Origin: RGIG7179 sp051893555
GTDB lineage: Bacteria; Bacillota; Clostridia; Peptostreptococcales; Anaerovoracaceae
Direction of reading: 5' to 3'
Length of the DNA stretch: 64,000 nucleotides
Assembly (NCBI GenBank): GCA_051893555.1
Contig: JBJFHL010000076.1
Location: forward strand, 1-64,000
Shown here in pieces: positions 7,895-16,055 of this stretch (its first letter is position 1; the number at the start of each line of letters is the position of its first letter). The notes below the pieces were generated by a model. The model had not been told where the DNA came from, searched no databases, and was given only the letters and a program-made list of their open reading frames with translations. The translations under genes and the position numbers were made by a program.

Positions 7895-9016
7895 ATGAAC
7901 AAAGAATTTATTCAGGCCATCGCAGACCTGGAGCGGGAAAAACAGATTTCCAAGGATGTGCTCATCGAAGCCATCGAATCTGCGCTGGTTTCCGCATATA
8001 AGAAGAACTACGGAACTTCCCAGAATGTGCGTGTAAACATCGATCGGGAAACCGGAGATATCGATGTATTCATGCGGATGGATATCGTAGAGGAAGTGGA
8101 GGATGATCTGACCCAGATTTCTCTGGAGGAAGCTCGTGAAATCGACAGTCGCTATGAAGTGGGCGATGCGGTGGAATACCAGGTGACGCCGAGAGATTTC
8201 GGCAGAATCGCTGCACAGACTGCCAAGCAGGTGGTCGTACAGCGGATCCGGGAAGCGGAAAGAGGCATGATCTTTGATAATTTTATCACCCGCCAGGGCG
8301 AGATCATGACCGGCCAGGTACAGAGAATCAGCAATGATACCCTGTTTATCAATATTGGAAGAACGGAAGGTATCCTGTCTGCAACCGAACAGGTACCGGG
8401 CGAAAGATACAAGATCAACGACCGACTGAAAGTGTACATCATGGATGTGAAGAAGACCACCAAGGGACCGCAGGTATTCCTGTCTCGCTCTCATCCTGGT
8501 CTGGTAAAGCGCCTTTTCGAACTGGAGGTCCCGGAAATCGAGGATGGAACGGTGGAAATCAAAGGCATTGCCAGAGAAGCAGGTTCCAGAACGAAAATGG
8601 CCGTTTACACTGAATTTGAGAATGTGGATCCGGTGGGTGCCTGCGTGGGTACCAGAGGTGCCAGAGTACAGGCCATTGTCGATGAGCTGCACGGTGAAAA
8701 GATCGACATCATCAACTGGAGCGAGGATCCGAAGGAACTGATTGCCAACGTGCTGAGTCCTGCCAAGGTGGAACAGGTCATCACGGCTCCGGATGGAGAA
8801 AAGGCTGCTACTGTGGTAGTTCCGGATTATCAGCTGTCTCTGGCCATCGGTAAGGAAGGCCAGAATGTACGTCTGGCAGCCAAGGTCAGCGGCTGGAAGA
8901 TCGACATCAAGAGTCACAGCCAGTATGAGGCTGCAAGGAAAGCGGCAGAAGAAGCTGCGGAATCCGAAGCACCGGAAACTGATGTGCCGGAAATTGTGGA
9001 GATCGAGGAGGAGTAA
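7895..9016 (+). CDS. nusA: Transcription termination/antitermination factor NusA
   Basis: 373 residues, the usual length for Firmicutes NusA, which lacks the C-terminal acidic repeats of proteobacterial forms. The N-terminal polymerase-binding domain (residues 1-125) precedes an S1 domain (about 130-205, GEIMTGQVQRI...) and two KH domains (VGACVGTRGARVQ and LAIGKEGQNVRLAA). The ATG at 7895 lies after TAAGGAGGTTATAG, with the AGGAGG overlapping the rimP stop. NusA binds RNA polymerase and nascent RNA and modulates pausing and termination. It may feed back on the hairpins in its own operon leader. Confidence 0.97.
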   Translation: MNKEFIQAIADLEREKQISKDVLIEAIESALVSAYKKNYGTSQNVRVNIDRETGDIDVFMRMDIVEEVEDDLTQISLEEAREIDSRYEVGDAVEYQVTPRDFGRIAAQTAKQVVVQRIREAERGMIFDNFITRQGEIMTGQVQRISNDTLFINIGRTEGILSATEQVPGERYKINDRLKVYIMDVKKTTKGPQVFLSRSHPGLVKRLFELEVPEIEDGTVEIKGIAREAGSRTKMAVYTEFENVDPVGACVGTRGARVQAIVDELHGEKIDIINWSEDPKELIANVLSPAKVEQVITAPDGEKAATVVVPDYQLSLAIGKEGQNVRLAAKVSGWKIDIKSHSQYEAARKAAEEAAESEAPETDVPEIVEIEEE

Positions 9017-9019
9017 CCC

Positions 9020-9298
9020 TTGAAAGAACGGAAGATTCCTATGAGAAGGTGCATCGGCTGCATGCAGTCCAGAGAAAAGAGCTGTCTGATTCGGATCGCG
9101 GGTTATGAGGGACAGCTGAGCCTGGATCCGACCGGAAGAGCCAAGGGCAGAGGCGTCTATCTCTGCCGTGACAATAAGGAATGCTGGAAGATGGCAGACA
9201 AACGCAAGGCCATTGAACGGAATTTCGACATGCCGGTAACCGAGGAGATGAAGCGGGAAATCTTCAGACAGCTGGAGGCCCTGGAAGATGGAAAATAA
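9020..9298 (+). CDS. rnpM: RNase P modulator RnpM (YlxR, DUF448)
   Basis: A 92-residue YlxR-family protein with the hallmark N-terminal CIGCMQSREKS segment (R-C-x-x-C) and GRGVYLCRD. It belongs to the family recently described as RNA-binding modulators of RNase P. The start is a TTG at 9020, supported by GGAGGAG overlapping the nusA stop codon. The 3' end overlaps ylxQ by 11 bases, which suggests translational coupling. Confidence 0.93.
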   Translation: MKERKIPMRRCIGCMQSREKSCLIRIAGYEGQLSLDPTGRAKGRGVYLCRDNKECWKMADKRKAIERNFDMPVTEEMKREIFRQLEALEDGK

Positions 9299-9605
9299 AG
9301 TCCTTTCTTATCTGGGGTTTGCGGCGAAGGCCAGGAAACTGGTCACCGGCTATAATACATGTATCTACATGATGGAAAAGAAAAAAATCAGACTGCTTAT
9401 CCTTGCGGAGGATCTGTCAGAAAACTCCGTGAAAAAAATGGTGTCCGCTGCAGAGAAACACAAGGTTCCCTGCAAAATCTACGGAGCCGGGGAGCAGCTG
9501 TCGAAAATAACGGGAAATGCCGGCAAGGGGATTTTCGGCATTACCGATGAAAATTTTGCGAAAGTCATATCAGATGGGATTGATCATATTCAATCAGAAA
9601 AGTAA
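9288..9605 (+). CDS. ylxQ: L7Ae-like RNA-binding protein YlxQ
   Basis: A 105-residue protein of the L7Ae/L30e kink-turn-binding family, placed as usual between rnpM and infB. Typical features are LGFAAKARKLVTG at the N-terminus and ILAEDLSENS in the middle. Its exact RNA target is unsettled in the family. The ATG at 9288 overlaps the rnpM end; the preceding GGAGGCCCTGGAAG supplies the ribosome site. Confidence 0.92.
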   Translation: MENKVLSYLGFAAKARKLVTGYNTCIYMMEKKKIRLLILAEDLSENSVKKMVSAAEKHKVPCKIYGAGEQLSKITGNAGKGIFGITDENFAKVISDGIDHIQSEK

Positions 9606-9617
9606 GGAGGTGTTCTA

Positions 9618-12452
9618 ATGGCAACAGACAATAAAGAAACGAAAATTGTAAAAGCCGCCCCGAAGAAGACGGAAAGCCAACAGGACGAACAACCAAGAGT
9701 GACTGTAAAGGCTGCAGTAAAGCCACAGTCCAGACCACAGAAGCAGACAAGAACCCCTGCGGCCGCAAGCGACCGGCCGACGCAGAAACCGCCGATGGGA
9801 AAACCTGTTGTGAATAGAGAACTGGAGGGACGGCCGAGACCACCAATGGGGAAACCGGTCATTCCGAAGGATTTTGCGGAGAGAGATAAGAAAAAGGAAG
9901 AAGCAGCGGCTGCAGCAGCGCCTGCTGTGGAAAAAACTGCAGAAAAGGCAGCGCCGGCGGCACCGGTATCTGAGAAACCGGCAGCTCCGGTTGCAGAAAA
10001 GCAGGCTCCGGTTCCTGAAAAAGCAGCGCCTGCCGCGGAAAAGCCAGTCCCTGCAGCAGAAAAGCCAGTGGAAAAGCCAGCCTCTGCAGCAGAAAAGCCT
10101 GCATCAGAAACCAGACCGCAGACCGGTGACCGTCCAGTCAGACCGGTTCGTCAGAACGAAGGACGGGATGGCAGAGACAGCCGCGACAGTCGTCCGGCCA
10201 GAGACGGACGTCCGGGAGACCGTGACAGCCGCGGACCGAGAACCGACCGTGACAGCCGCGGACCGAGAACCGACCGTGACAGCCGCGGACCGAGAACCGA
10301 CCGTGACGGCCGCCCGAACAGAGACGACCGTCCGTCCAGAGATGGCCGTCCGCCAAGAGAAGGCCGGCCTGGAGACCGGGATAACCGCGGTCCGAGAAAT
10401 GACCGTGACGGCCGCGGCGATCGTCCACAGGGAGGAAACCGTCCGCAGGGCGGAGGCCGTCCTCGTCAGGAACGCCCGGCTGACAAGCCGAAGCTGGAAA
10501 CCAAGCCGACCCAGCGGAAGCCGGAGAAGCTTGCACATCACGATAAGGAAAGAGATAAATTCGCCAAGCTGGAAAACGGCGGCAAGAAGAATAAGCAGAA
10601 GATCCAGGAACGTTCCCTGGAAAAACAGGCTAAGCCAAAGAAACACAATAAACCAAAGCCTGTTGTAGAAGAGGTAGAAGAAATGGAACCATTACCAGAG
10701 GGTACAACGGTTATTACCGTGCCGATCACCGTCGCAGGCTTCTGTGAACAGGTGGGTATTTCCACATCGCAGGTGATCATGGCACTGATGAAGCTGGGTA
10801 TTATGGCCAACATCAACCAGAATATCGACGAAGACACCGTAATGATCCTGGCAGACGAACTGAAGATCAGCGTGGCTGTCGGCAAGGTGGAATCCGAAGA
10901 GGAAGAAGAGGGTCTGGAACTCTTTGAAGACAGCGAAGAGGATCTGAAGCCGAGACCGCCGATCATCACGGTCATGGGACACGTTGACCACGGTAAGACT
11001 TCCCTGCTGGATGCCATCCGTAAGACCAACGTGACCTCCACAGAATCCGGCGGCATCACCCAGCATATCGGTGCATCCGAAGTATCCATCAACGGTCAGA
11101 AGATCGTGTTCCTGGATACGCCGGGTCACGAAGCATTTACTGCCATGCGTGCCCGTGGTGCCCATGTGACGGATATCGCGGTACTGGTTGTTGCAGCGGA
11201 CGATGGTGTTATGCCGCAGACGGTGGAATCCATCAGCCATGCCAAGGCTGCAGGCGTACCGATCATCGTTGCCATCAATAAGATCGATAAGCCGGGTGCA
11301 AACCCTGATCGGGTAAAGCAGGAACTGACCGAACACGGTATCCTGGTAGAAGACTGGGGCGGCGACGTGATCTCCGTGCCGGTATCTGCCAAGACCGGAG
11401 AGGGTATCGTCAACCTGCTGGAAATGATTCTGCTGCAGGCGGAAGTGCTGGAACTGCGGGCGAACCCGAACCGTCTGGCCATGGGTTCCGTTATCGAAGC
11501 CAGACTGGATAAGAACAAGGGACCGGTTGCAACCCTGCTGGTGACCAACGGTACCTTAAAGAGTGGCATGAGTGTCGTAGCCGGTACTTGCTCCGGAAGA
11601 ATCCGACTCATGACCAACTATAAGGGAGATACCATCAAGAAGGCCGGCCCTGCCACTGCCGTTGAAATCCTCGGTCTGACCGATGTACCGGAAGCCGGTG
11701 ACGAATTCAATGCAGTGAAGGAAGATAAGCTGGCAAGAGAAATTGCCGAAAACAGAAAAGCAAAACTGAGAGAAGAAATTTTGGCCAGAAACGCAAGCAC
11801 TACCCTGGAACAGCTCTTCAGCCAGATCCAGGAAGGCGAGACCAAGGATCTGAACCTGATCATCAAGGGTGACGTACAGGGTTCCGTGGGCGCCATCGTT
11901 GCTTCTCTGGAAAAATTAAAGAATGAAAACGTAAGGGTAAAGATCATCCATACCGGCGTGGGTACGGTAACAGAGTCCGACGTAATGCTGGCTGGCACCA
12001 CCGGTTCTATCATTATCGGCTTCAACGTCCGTCCGACCACCGCGGTGCAGACCTTTGCCGACCGGGAAAATATCCAGATCCGTCTGTACAGAGTCATCTA
12101 CGACATCATCAACGATGTGGAAGATGCCATGAAGGGTATGCTGGATCCGGAATTCAAGGAAGAAGTGCTGGGTAAAGCGGAAGTCAGAACCACCTTCAAG
12201 GTGCCTGGCGTTGGAACCGTTGCAGGTACCTATGTACAGGAAGGAAAGATGCAGAGAAATGCGGAAGTCCGTCTGGTGCGGGATGGCATCGTAATCCACG
12301 AAGGCAAGATTTCTTCCCTGAAGCGTTTCAAGGACGATGCGAAGGAAGTAAATCAGGGCTACGAATGTGGTCTTGGTATTGAAAATTACAATGATGTCAA
12401 GGAAGGCGACATCATCGAGTGCTTCCACATGGTTGAGATAGAACGCAAATAG
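9618..12452 (+). CDS. infB: Translation initiation factor IF-2
   Basis: 944 residues. The first ~345 residues are low complexity: a Lys/Pro/Ala-rich stretch with repeated AEKP-type units, then an Arg/Asp/Gly-rich stretch (~170-290) with three exact copies of a nine-residue unit. After the IF2_N domain come the GTPase domain (G1 GHVDHGKTS at about 453, DTPGHE, NKID), domain II and the C-terminal initiator-tRNA-binding domain. IF-2 delivers formylmethionyl-tRNA to the 30S subunit. AAGGAGG precedes the ATG. The stop codon lies within the left arm of a long inverted repeat (12435-12513). Confidence 0.97.
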   Translation: MATDNKETKIVKAAPKKTESQQDEQPRVTVKAAVKPQSRPQKQTRTPAAASDRPTQKPPMGKPVVNRELEGRPRPPMGKPVIPKDFAERDKKKEEAAAAAAPAVEKTAEKAAPAAPVSEKPAAPVAEKQAPVPEKAAPAAEKPVPAAEKPVEKPASAAEKPASETRPQTGDRPVRPVRQNEGRDGRDSRDSRPARDGRPGDRDSRGPRTDRDSRGPRTDRDSRGPRTDRDGRPNRDDRPSRDGRPPREGRPGDRDNRGPRNDRDGRGDRPQGGNRPQGGGRPRQERPADKPKLETKPTQRKPEKLAHHDKERDKFAKLENGGKKNKQKIQERSLEKQAKPKKHNKPKPVVEEVEEMEPLPEGTTVITVPITVAGFCEQVGISTSQVIMALMKLGIMANINQNIDEDTVMILADELKISVAVGKVESEEEEEGLELFEDSEEDLKPRPPIITVMGHVDHGKTSLLDAIRKTNVTSTESGGITQHIGASEVSINGQKIVFLDTPGHEAFTAMRARGAHVTDIAVLVVAADDGVMPQTVESISHAKAAGVPIIVAINKIDKPGANPDRVKQELTEHGILVEDWGGDVISVPVSAKTGEGIVNLLEMILLQAEVLELRANPNRLAMGSVIEARLDKNKGPVATLLVTNGTLKSGMSVVAGTCSGRIRLMTNYKGDTIKKAGPATAVEILGLTDVPEAGDEFNAVKEDKLAREIAENRKAKLREEILARNASTTLEQLFSQIQEGETKDLNLIIKGDVQGSVGAIVASLEKLKNENVRVKIIHTGVGTVTESDVMLAGTTGSIIIGFNVRPTTAVQTFADRENIQIRLYRVIYDIINDVEDAMKGMLDPEFKEEVLGKAEVRTTFKVPGVGTVAGTYVQEGKMQRNAEVRLVRDGIVIHEGKISSLKRFKDDAKEVNQGYECGLGIENYNDVKEGDIIECFHMVEIERK
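10219..10299 (+). repeat. Three exact 27-bp tandem repeats inside infB
   Basis: Copies at 10219-10245, 10246-10272 and 10273-10299 are identical at the DNA level and encode DRDSRGPRT three times. Degenerate copies continue on both sides. Exact identity at silent positions points to recent duplication or contraction of this linker. Confidence 0.92.
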
Positions 12453-12535
12453 CGCGCTTGTCCTCGGTGCCTGCGGCACCTGCGAAATCGCACTCGCTAT
12501 TTCGTTCTATCTCTGAAATAGCCGGCGGAGCCGGC
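12435..12535 (+). promoter_or_regulatory. Nested hairpin element straddling the infB stop codon
   Basis: The left arm (12435-12454) and right arm (12495-12513) pair over 19 bp with one bulged C. The 40-base loop holds a further GGTGCC-TGC-GGCACC hairpin (12466-12480). CTATTTC in the right arm (12497-12503) can pair instead with GAAATAG at 12515-12521. A GCCGGC-GGA-GCCGGC hairpin follows (12521-12535). No T-run is present, so processing, stability or attenuation is likelier than plain termination. Confidence 0.65.
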
Positions 12536-12552
12536 ATGGAAAGGAAGAACCT

Positions 12553-12993
12553 ATGGGAAAAGGATACAGACAGGGCAGACTGGGTGAAGAGATCCGCCGG
12601 ATCATCAGCGAAATGCTGATCCATGGCGTGAAGGATCCCCGCCTGTCCGGCATGATCAGCCTGACCGGCGTAGAAGTCACCAGCGACGGCAGCTACGCCA
12701 CCTGCTTCGTTTCTATCCTGGGGCTGAATCAGAACCAGGAGGAACGGCAGAAGGAAGCGGAAGATGTTCTGGCTGGACTGAACAGTGCCAAAGGCCTGTT
12801 CAAACGGGAGATCGGCCATCAGATCAAGCTGCGCCATGTTCCGGAACTGATCTTTAAAATTGATGAATCACTGGAGTATGGCAGACATATTTCAGAGATC
12901 ATCGGCACGCTGGGAATTGAAAATTACCAGCGTGATGAAGAAGTTGACGATGAAGAAACTGACAGTGAAGAGTATACAGAAGATGAAAGATAA
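12553..12993 (+). CDS. rbfA: 30S ribosome-binding factor RbfA
   Basis: A 146-residue RbfA with the typical opening (RQGRLGEEIRRIISEML, then KDPRLSGMISLTGVEVTSDGSYA) and the PELIFKIDESLEYG segment. It assists late 16S rRNA maturation. An acidic tail (about residues 125-146, rich in D and E) extends beyond the core. AAGGAAG lies eight bases before the ATG. It follows the nested hairpin element after infB and overlaps the next gene by 11 bases. Confidence 0.95.
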   Translation: MGKGYRQGRLGEEIRRIISEMLIHGVKDPRLSGMISLTGVEVTSDGSYATCFVSILGLNQNQEERQKEAEDVLAGLNSAKGLFKREIGHQIKLRHVPELIFKIDESLEYGRHISEIIGTLGIENYQRDEEVDDEETDSEEYTEDER

Positions 12994-13951
12994 CAATACG
13001 TTTCGTGAAATCGGCGAAAAACTGCTGGCAGCAGATTCGGTTCTGGTGTATCCCCATGTGAATATGGATGGGGATGCACTGGGTTCTGCTGTGGCCATCT
13101 GCAGAACGCTGCGGCAACTCGGCAAAACCTGCTGGATTTTGATTGAAGATGAAATTCCGAGGAATCTGCGATTTCTGGACCGGGGGTACTGTACCTGTGA
13201 CCAGGATATTGTCAGCCTCCCGGACGTTTCTCTGTGCCTGGATTGCGGTGATATCAGCCGCTTCCAGAAACGGAAGGACAAGTTCCTGGAAGGAACGGTG
13301 AGCATCTGCATCGATCATCACCGGACCACGGTGCCGTTTTGTCATTATAATTATGTGGATCCGGATGCTGCAGCCACAGGTCAGCTGGTATATTACCTGC
13401 TGCGGGAGATGGGAACGGAAATCGACGGCGAAATTGCCGATGCAATTTTCACTGCGATCACCACAGATACGGGGAATTTCCAGTATTCCAACACCACGAA
13501 GGCATGCCATGAGATCACGGCAGACCTTTATGAGAAAGGCGTTGATGTGCGCAGAGTCAGCCAGCAGGTCTATGAGAGTGTCCGGCTGGAGAGGGTCATG
13601 CTGCACGGCAGGGCGCTGAGCCAGCTGCAGATTTTTGCCGGTGGCAAAGCCGCCATGACGGTGGTCACGCAGCGTATGCTGCGGGAGACCGGGGCCGGCA
13701 TGGACGAGACGGAAGGTATCGTGGACAAGCTTCGCTCCATCGACGGAGTGGAAATTGCCATTCTGGTAAAGGAAGATGCGGAAGATAAGATCAAGCTGAG
13801 CCTCCGGGCAAAAAGCTGGGCTAATGTGGCTGAGATCGCAGAGCATCTGGGAGGCGGCGGACACACCAAAGCGGCCGGCGGCACGATGAAAATGACGTTG
13901 GCGGAAGCACTGCCTCTCATCAGACAGGAAGTGGAGAAAGCTTTATTATGA
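12983..13951 (+). CDS. nrnA: DHH-family nanoRNase / pAp phosphatase
   Basis: A 322-residue DHH/DHHA1 phosphoesterase. The metal motifs are NMDGDALGS near the start, LDCGD and IDHHRTT; the C-terminal DHHA1 domain ends with GGGGHTKAAGG. Homologues degrade two- to five-base RNAs and dephosphorylate 3'-phosphoadenosine 5'-phosphate. The start at 12983 lies within the rbfA tail, which implies translational coupling; readings starting further upstream add residues unlike the family. It overlaps truB by four bases (ATGA). Confidence 0.92.
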   Translation: MKDNNTFREIGEKLLAADSVLVYPHVNMDGDALGSAVAICRTLRQLGKTCWILIEDEIPRNLRFLDRGYCTCDQDIVSLPDVSLCLDCGDISRFQKRKDKFLEGTVSICIDHHRTTVPFCHYNYVDPDAAATGQLVYYLLREMGTEIDGEIADAIFTAITTDTGNFQYSNTTKACHEITADLYEKGVDVRRVSQQVYESVRLERVMLHGRALSQLQIFAGGKAAMTVVTQRMLRETGAGMDETEGIVDKLRSIDGVEIAILVKEDAEDKIKLSLRAKSWANVAEIAEHLGGGGHTKAAGGTMKMTLAEALPLIRQEVEKALL

Positions 13952-14991
13952 CAAGAGACGGAATCATTAATATCAATAAACCGCAGAACATGACGTCCCA
14001 TGATGTGGTGCGCAGTCTGCGCCGCCTGCTTGGTATGAAAAAAATCGGACACACAGGCACCCTGGACCCAATGGCGACCGGGGTGCTTCCTGTTTGTCTG
14101 GGCAGCGCCACCAGGATTACCGAGTATCTGGATCTGGACTTCAAAAAATACCGCTGCACCATGCTGCTGGGCATGAATACGGATACCCAGGACATCTGGG
14201 GCGAAAAGACAGAAGAATTCGACACTTCCGGGGTTACGGAAGAAGCAATCCGAAATGCATTTGCAGCATTTCACGGAGAGATTCTGCAGACGCCCCCCAT
14301 GTACAGTGCAGTCCGGGTGGACGGACGCCGGCTTTATGAATATGCCAGGGCGGGAGAAACGGTGGATGTGAAATCCCGCAAAATATATATTCGCGCGCTT
14401 ACGGTGGATGCGGTGAATCTGGATGCCATGACGGTTACGTTTACGGTGGAATGCTCCAAGGGCACCTATATCCGGACCATCTGTCAGGATGTGGGACTTG
14501 CTTTGGGAACCGGCGCCGTGATGACTTCCCTGGTGCGGCTTGCCAGCGGCAGGTTTGCGATTGAAAATGCCGTGACTCTGGATGAACTGGCGGCCATGAA
14601 GGAAGCTGCCGTGAAAGTGGAAGAGGAAAGCGTGGAAGAACAGACACCGGATGACAGCTGGATCGATGGGGTGCTTCTGCCGCCGGACTATCCGCTGGTT
14701 CATTTCGGCCGGGTTTTTCTGAGCTCGGAGCTGAGCAAAAAATTCGTAGACGGTTGGCATATTTCGCTGCGGGACTGCCGCATTGAGGCAGAGCCGGAAT
14801 ACGCCCATAAGGAGGCGGAAATGGACATTCGGGACGAATACCGGCGGGCATGGTCTCTGTACCGGGAAGGTTCCGACGGAGAAATGCCCCGGTTCCTGGG
14901 GGTGGCCTTCTATGACAGGAAATACAAGAAACTGGTTGCAGATAAAGTATTTTTCAGAGGTGACGGAAATGAAAATATTTCACAATATTGA
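13948..14991 (+). CDS. truB: tRNA pseudouridine-55 synthase TruB
   Basis: A 347-residue TruB. GHTGTLDPMATGVLPV contains the catalytic aspartate, and YSAVRVDGRRLYEYAR and SKGTYIRTI are the conserved RNA-binding and active-site segments. The protein makes pseudouridine 55 in the T-loop of tRNA. It is somewhat longer than most TruB proteins because of a C-terminal stretch of about 100 residues that resembles the PUA-like tail of some Firmicutes enzymes. The gene overlaps nrnA by four bases and ribF by 23. Confidence 0.95.
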   Translation: MTRDGIININKPQNMTSHDVVRSLRRLLGMKKIGHTGTLDPMATGVLPVCLGSATRITEYLDLDFKKYRCTMLLGMNTDTQDIWGEKTEEFDTSGVTEEAIRNAFAAFHGEILQTPPMYSAVRVDGRRLYEYARAGETVDVKSRKIYIRALTVDAVNLDAMTVTFTVECSKGTYIRTICQDVGLALGTGAVMTSLVRLASGRFAIENAVTLDELAAMKEAAVKVEEESVEEQTPDDSWIDGVLLPPDYPLVHFGRVFLSSELSKKFVDGWHISLRDCRIEAEPEYAHKEAEMDIRDEYRRAWSLYREGSDGEMPRFLGVAFYDRKYKKLVADKVFFRGDGNENISQY

Positions 14992-15892
14992 CGAGATCAG
15001 CGACATTGCACCCTGCTGCGTGGCACTGGGAAATTTCGACGGTGTCCATGCGGGTCATCAGGCACTGATTCTGCGGGCTGTGGAAAAAGCGAAGGAACGG
15101 AATCTGAAAAGCGGTGTGTTCAGCTTTTCCACCCATCCGAAGAACCTGTTTGCAGGAAAAAACGTGGTAAAGAACATCATCTATCAGGAGGAGAAGGCGG
15201 CACTCATTGAAAAACTGGGTGTGGACTACCTGTTCAATGTGCCGTTCACCCGAATGATAGCCCAGATGGAACCTGTGGAATTCATCGATGACCTTCTGGT
15301 TGCAAAGATGCAGATGAAGGAAGCTTTCTGCGGATTTAACTACAGGTTCGGATATAAGGCTGCGGGATGTCCTGAGATACTCCGGCAGGAGGGACTGGTG
15401 AAGGGGTTTCACGTCAATGAAATTCCTCCGGTGACCATCGACGGAGATGTGGTAAGTTCCACGTTGATCCGCGGCCTGATCAAAGCGGGAGAAATGGAGG
15501 AGTGCGAGAAATATCTGGGACGGCGGTACAGCATCGGCGGCGAAGTGGTGGTCGGAAACAAGCTGGGAAGAACCATTGGTTTCCCGACGTCCAATATCAC
15601 CATTGACGAGACTATGGTGACCCCTCCCAACGGTGTATATATCACTTACTGCATCTATAACGGCCACAAATATCCGAGCGTGACCAATGTAGGCGTGAAA
15701 CCGACGATCGGCTCCTTCAAAAAGAATATGGAGACCCATATCTTTGATTTTAATAAAGAACTGTACGGGAAGCATATCCAGGTGGAATTCCTGAAGATGA
15801 CCAGGGACGAAGTGAAATTCAGAAGCGTGGATGAATTGGCGGAACAGATCGTAAAGGACTGTGAAACTGCGAAGGAATATCACGGAATTTAG
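14969..15892 (+). CDS. ribF: Bifunctional riboflavin kinase / FAD synthetase
   Basis: 307 residues. The N-terminal FAD synthetase domain shows the nucleotidyltransferase motif LGNFDGVHAGH, and the STLIRGLIKAGEME segment follows. The C-terminal riboflavin kinase domain includes GRTIGFPTSNI and GVYITY. It converts riboflavin to FMN and FAD. The ATG at 14969 is preferred because it gives the family-standard N-terminus and follows AGAGGTGACGG inside the truB end. No FMN riboswitch is seen. A terminator follows. Confidence 0.95.
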   Translation: MKIFHNIDEISDIAPCCVALGNFDGVHAGHQALILRAVEKAKERNLKSGVFSFSTHPKNLFAGKNVVKNIIYQEEKAALIEKLGVDYLFNVPFTRMIAQMEPVEFIDDLLVAKMQMKEAFCGFNYRFGYKAAGCPEILRQEGLVKGFHVNEIPPVTIDGDVVSSTLIRGLIKAGEMEECEKYLGRRYSIGGEVVVGNKLGRTIGFPTSNITIDETMVTPPNGVYITYCIYNGHKYPSVTNVGVKPTIGSFKKNMETHIFDFNKELYGKHIQVEFLKMTRDEVKFRSVDELAEQIVKDCETAKEYHGI

Positions 15893-15933
15893 GATGAAAG
15901 AGGAAAAAATAAGATTTAAACCGTTTTATAAAA

Positions 15934-15969
15934 GGTGACTGCATTGATTTCAGTCATCTTTTTTCTTTT
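15934..15969 (+). terminator. Terminator after ribF
   Basis: Stem GGTGACTG / CAGTCATC (8 bp including one G-U) with a 9-base loop, followed by TTTTTTCTTTT. It closes the housekeeping operon. Confidence 0.82.
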
Positions 15970-16007
15970 GTCTGCCGGTTTGAGAGCCTTCCGGAAAGGC
16001 GGGGCGG

Positions 16008-16023
16008 TGGCACTGATTTTGCA
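16008..16023 (+). promoter_or_regulatory. Sigma-54 promoter of the D-aminoacylase operon
   Basis: Reads TGGCACT-GATT-TTGCA, with GG and GC correctly spaced, 33 bases before the start codon. An imperfect 15-bp palindrome, GCCTTCCGGAAAGGC, lies at 15986-16000, close upstream. Confidence 0.82.
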
Positions 16024-16055
16024 TATTTATCGCTTGAATGGAGGCGAGAAAACAG

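Noticed and set aside
7742..8917. Open frame of 391 codons on the minus strand opposite nusA
   Set aside because: NusA is certain on the plus strand. The antisense reading has low-complexity composition and no ribosome site.
14880..14991. FMN riboswitch before ribF
   Set aside because: ribF overlaps truB and there is no leader or RFN-type conserved segment.
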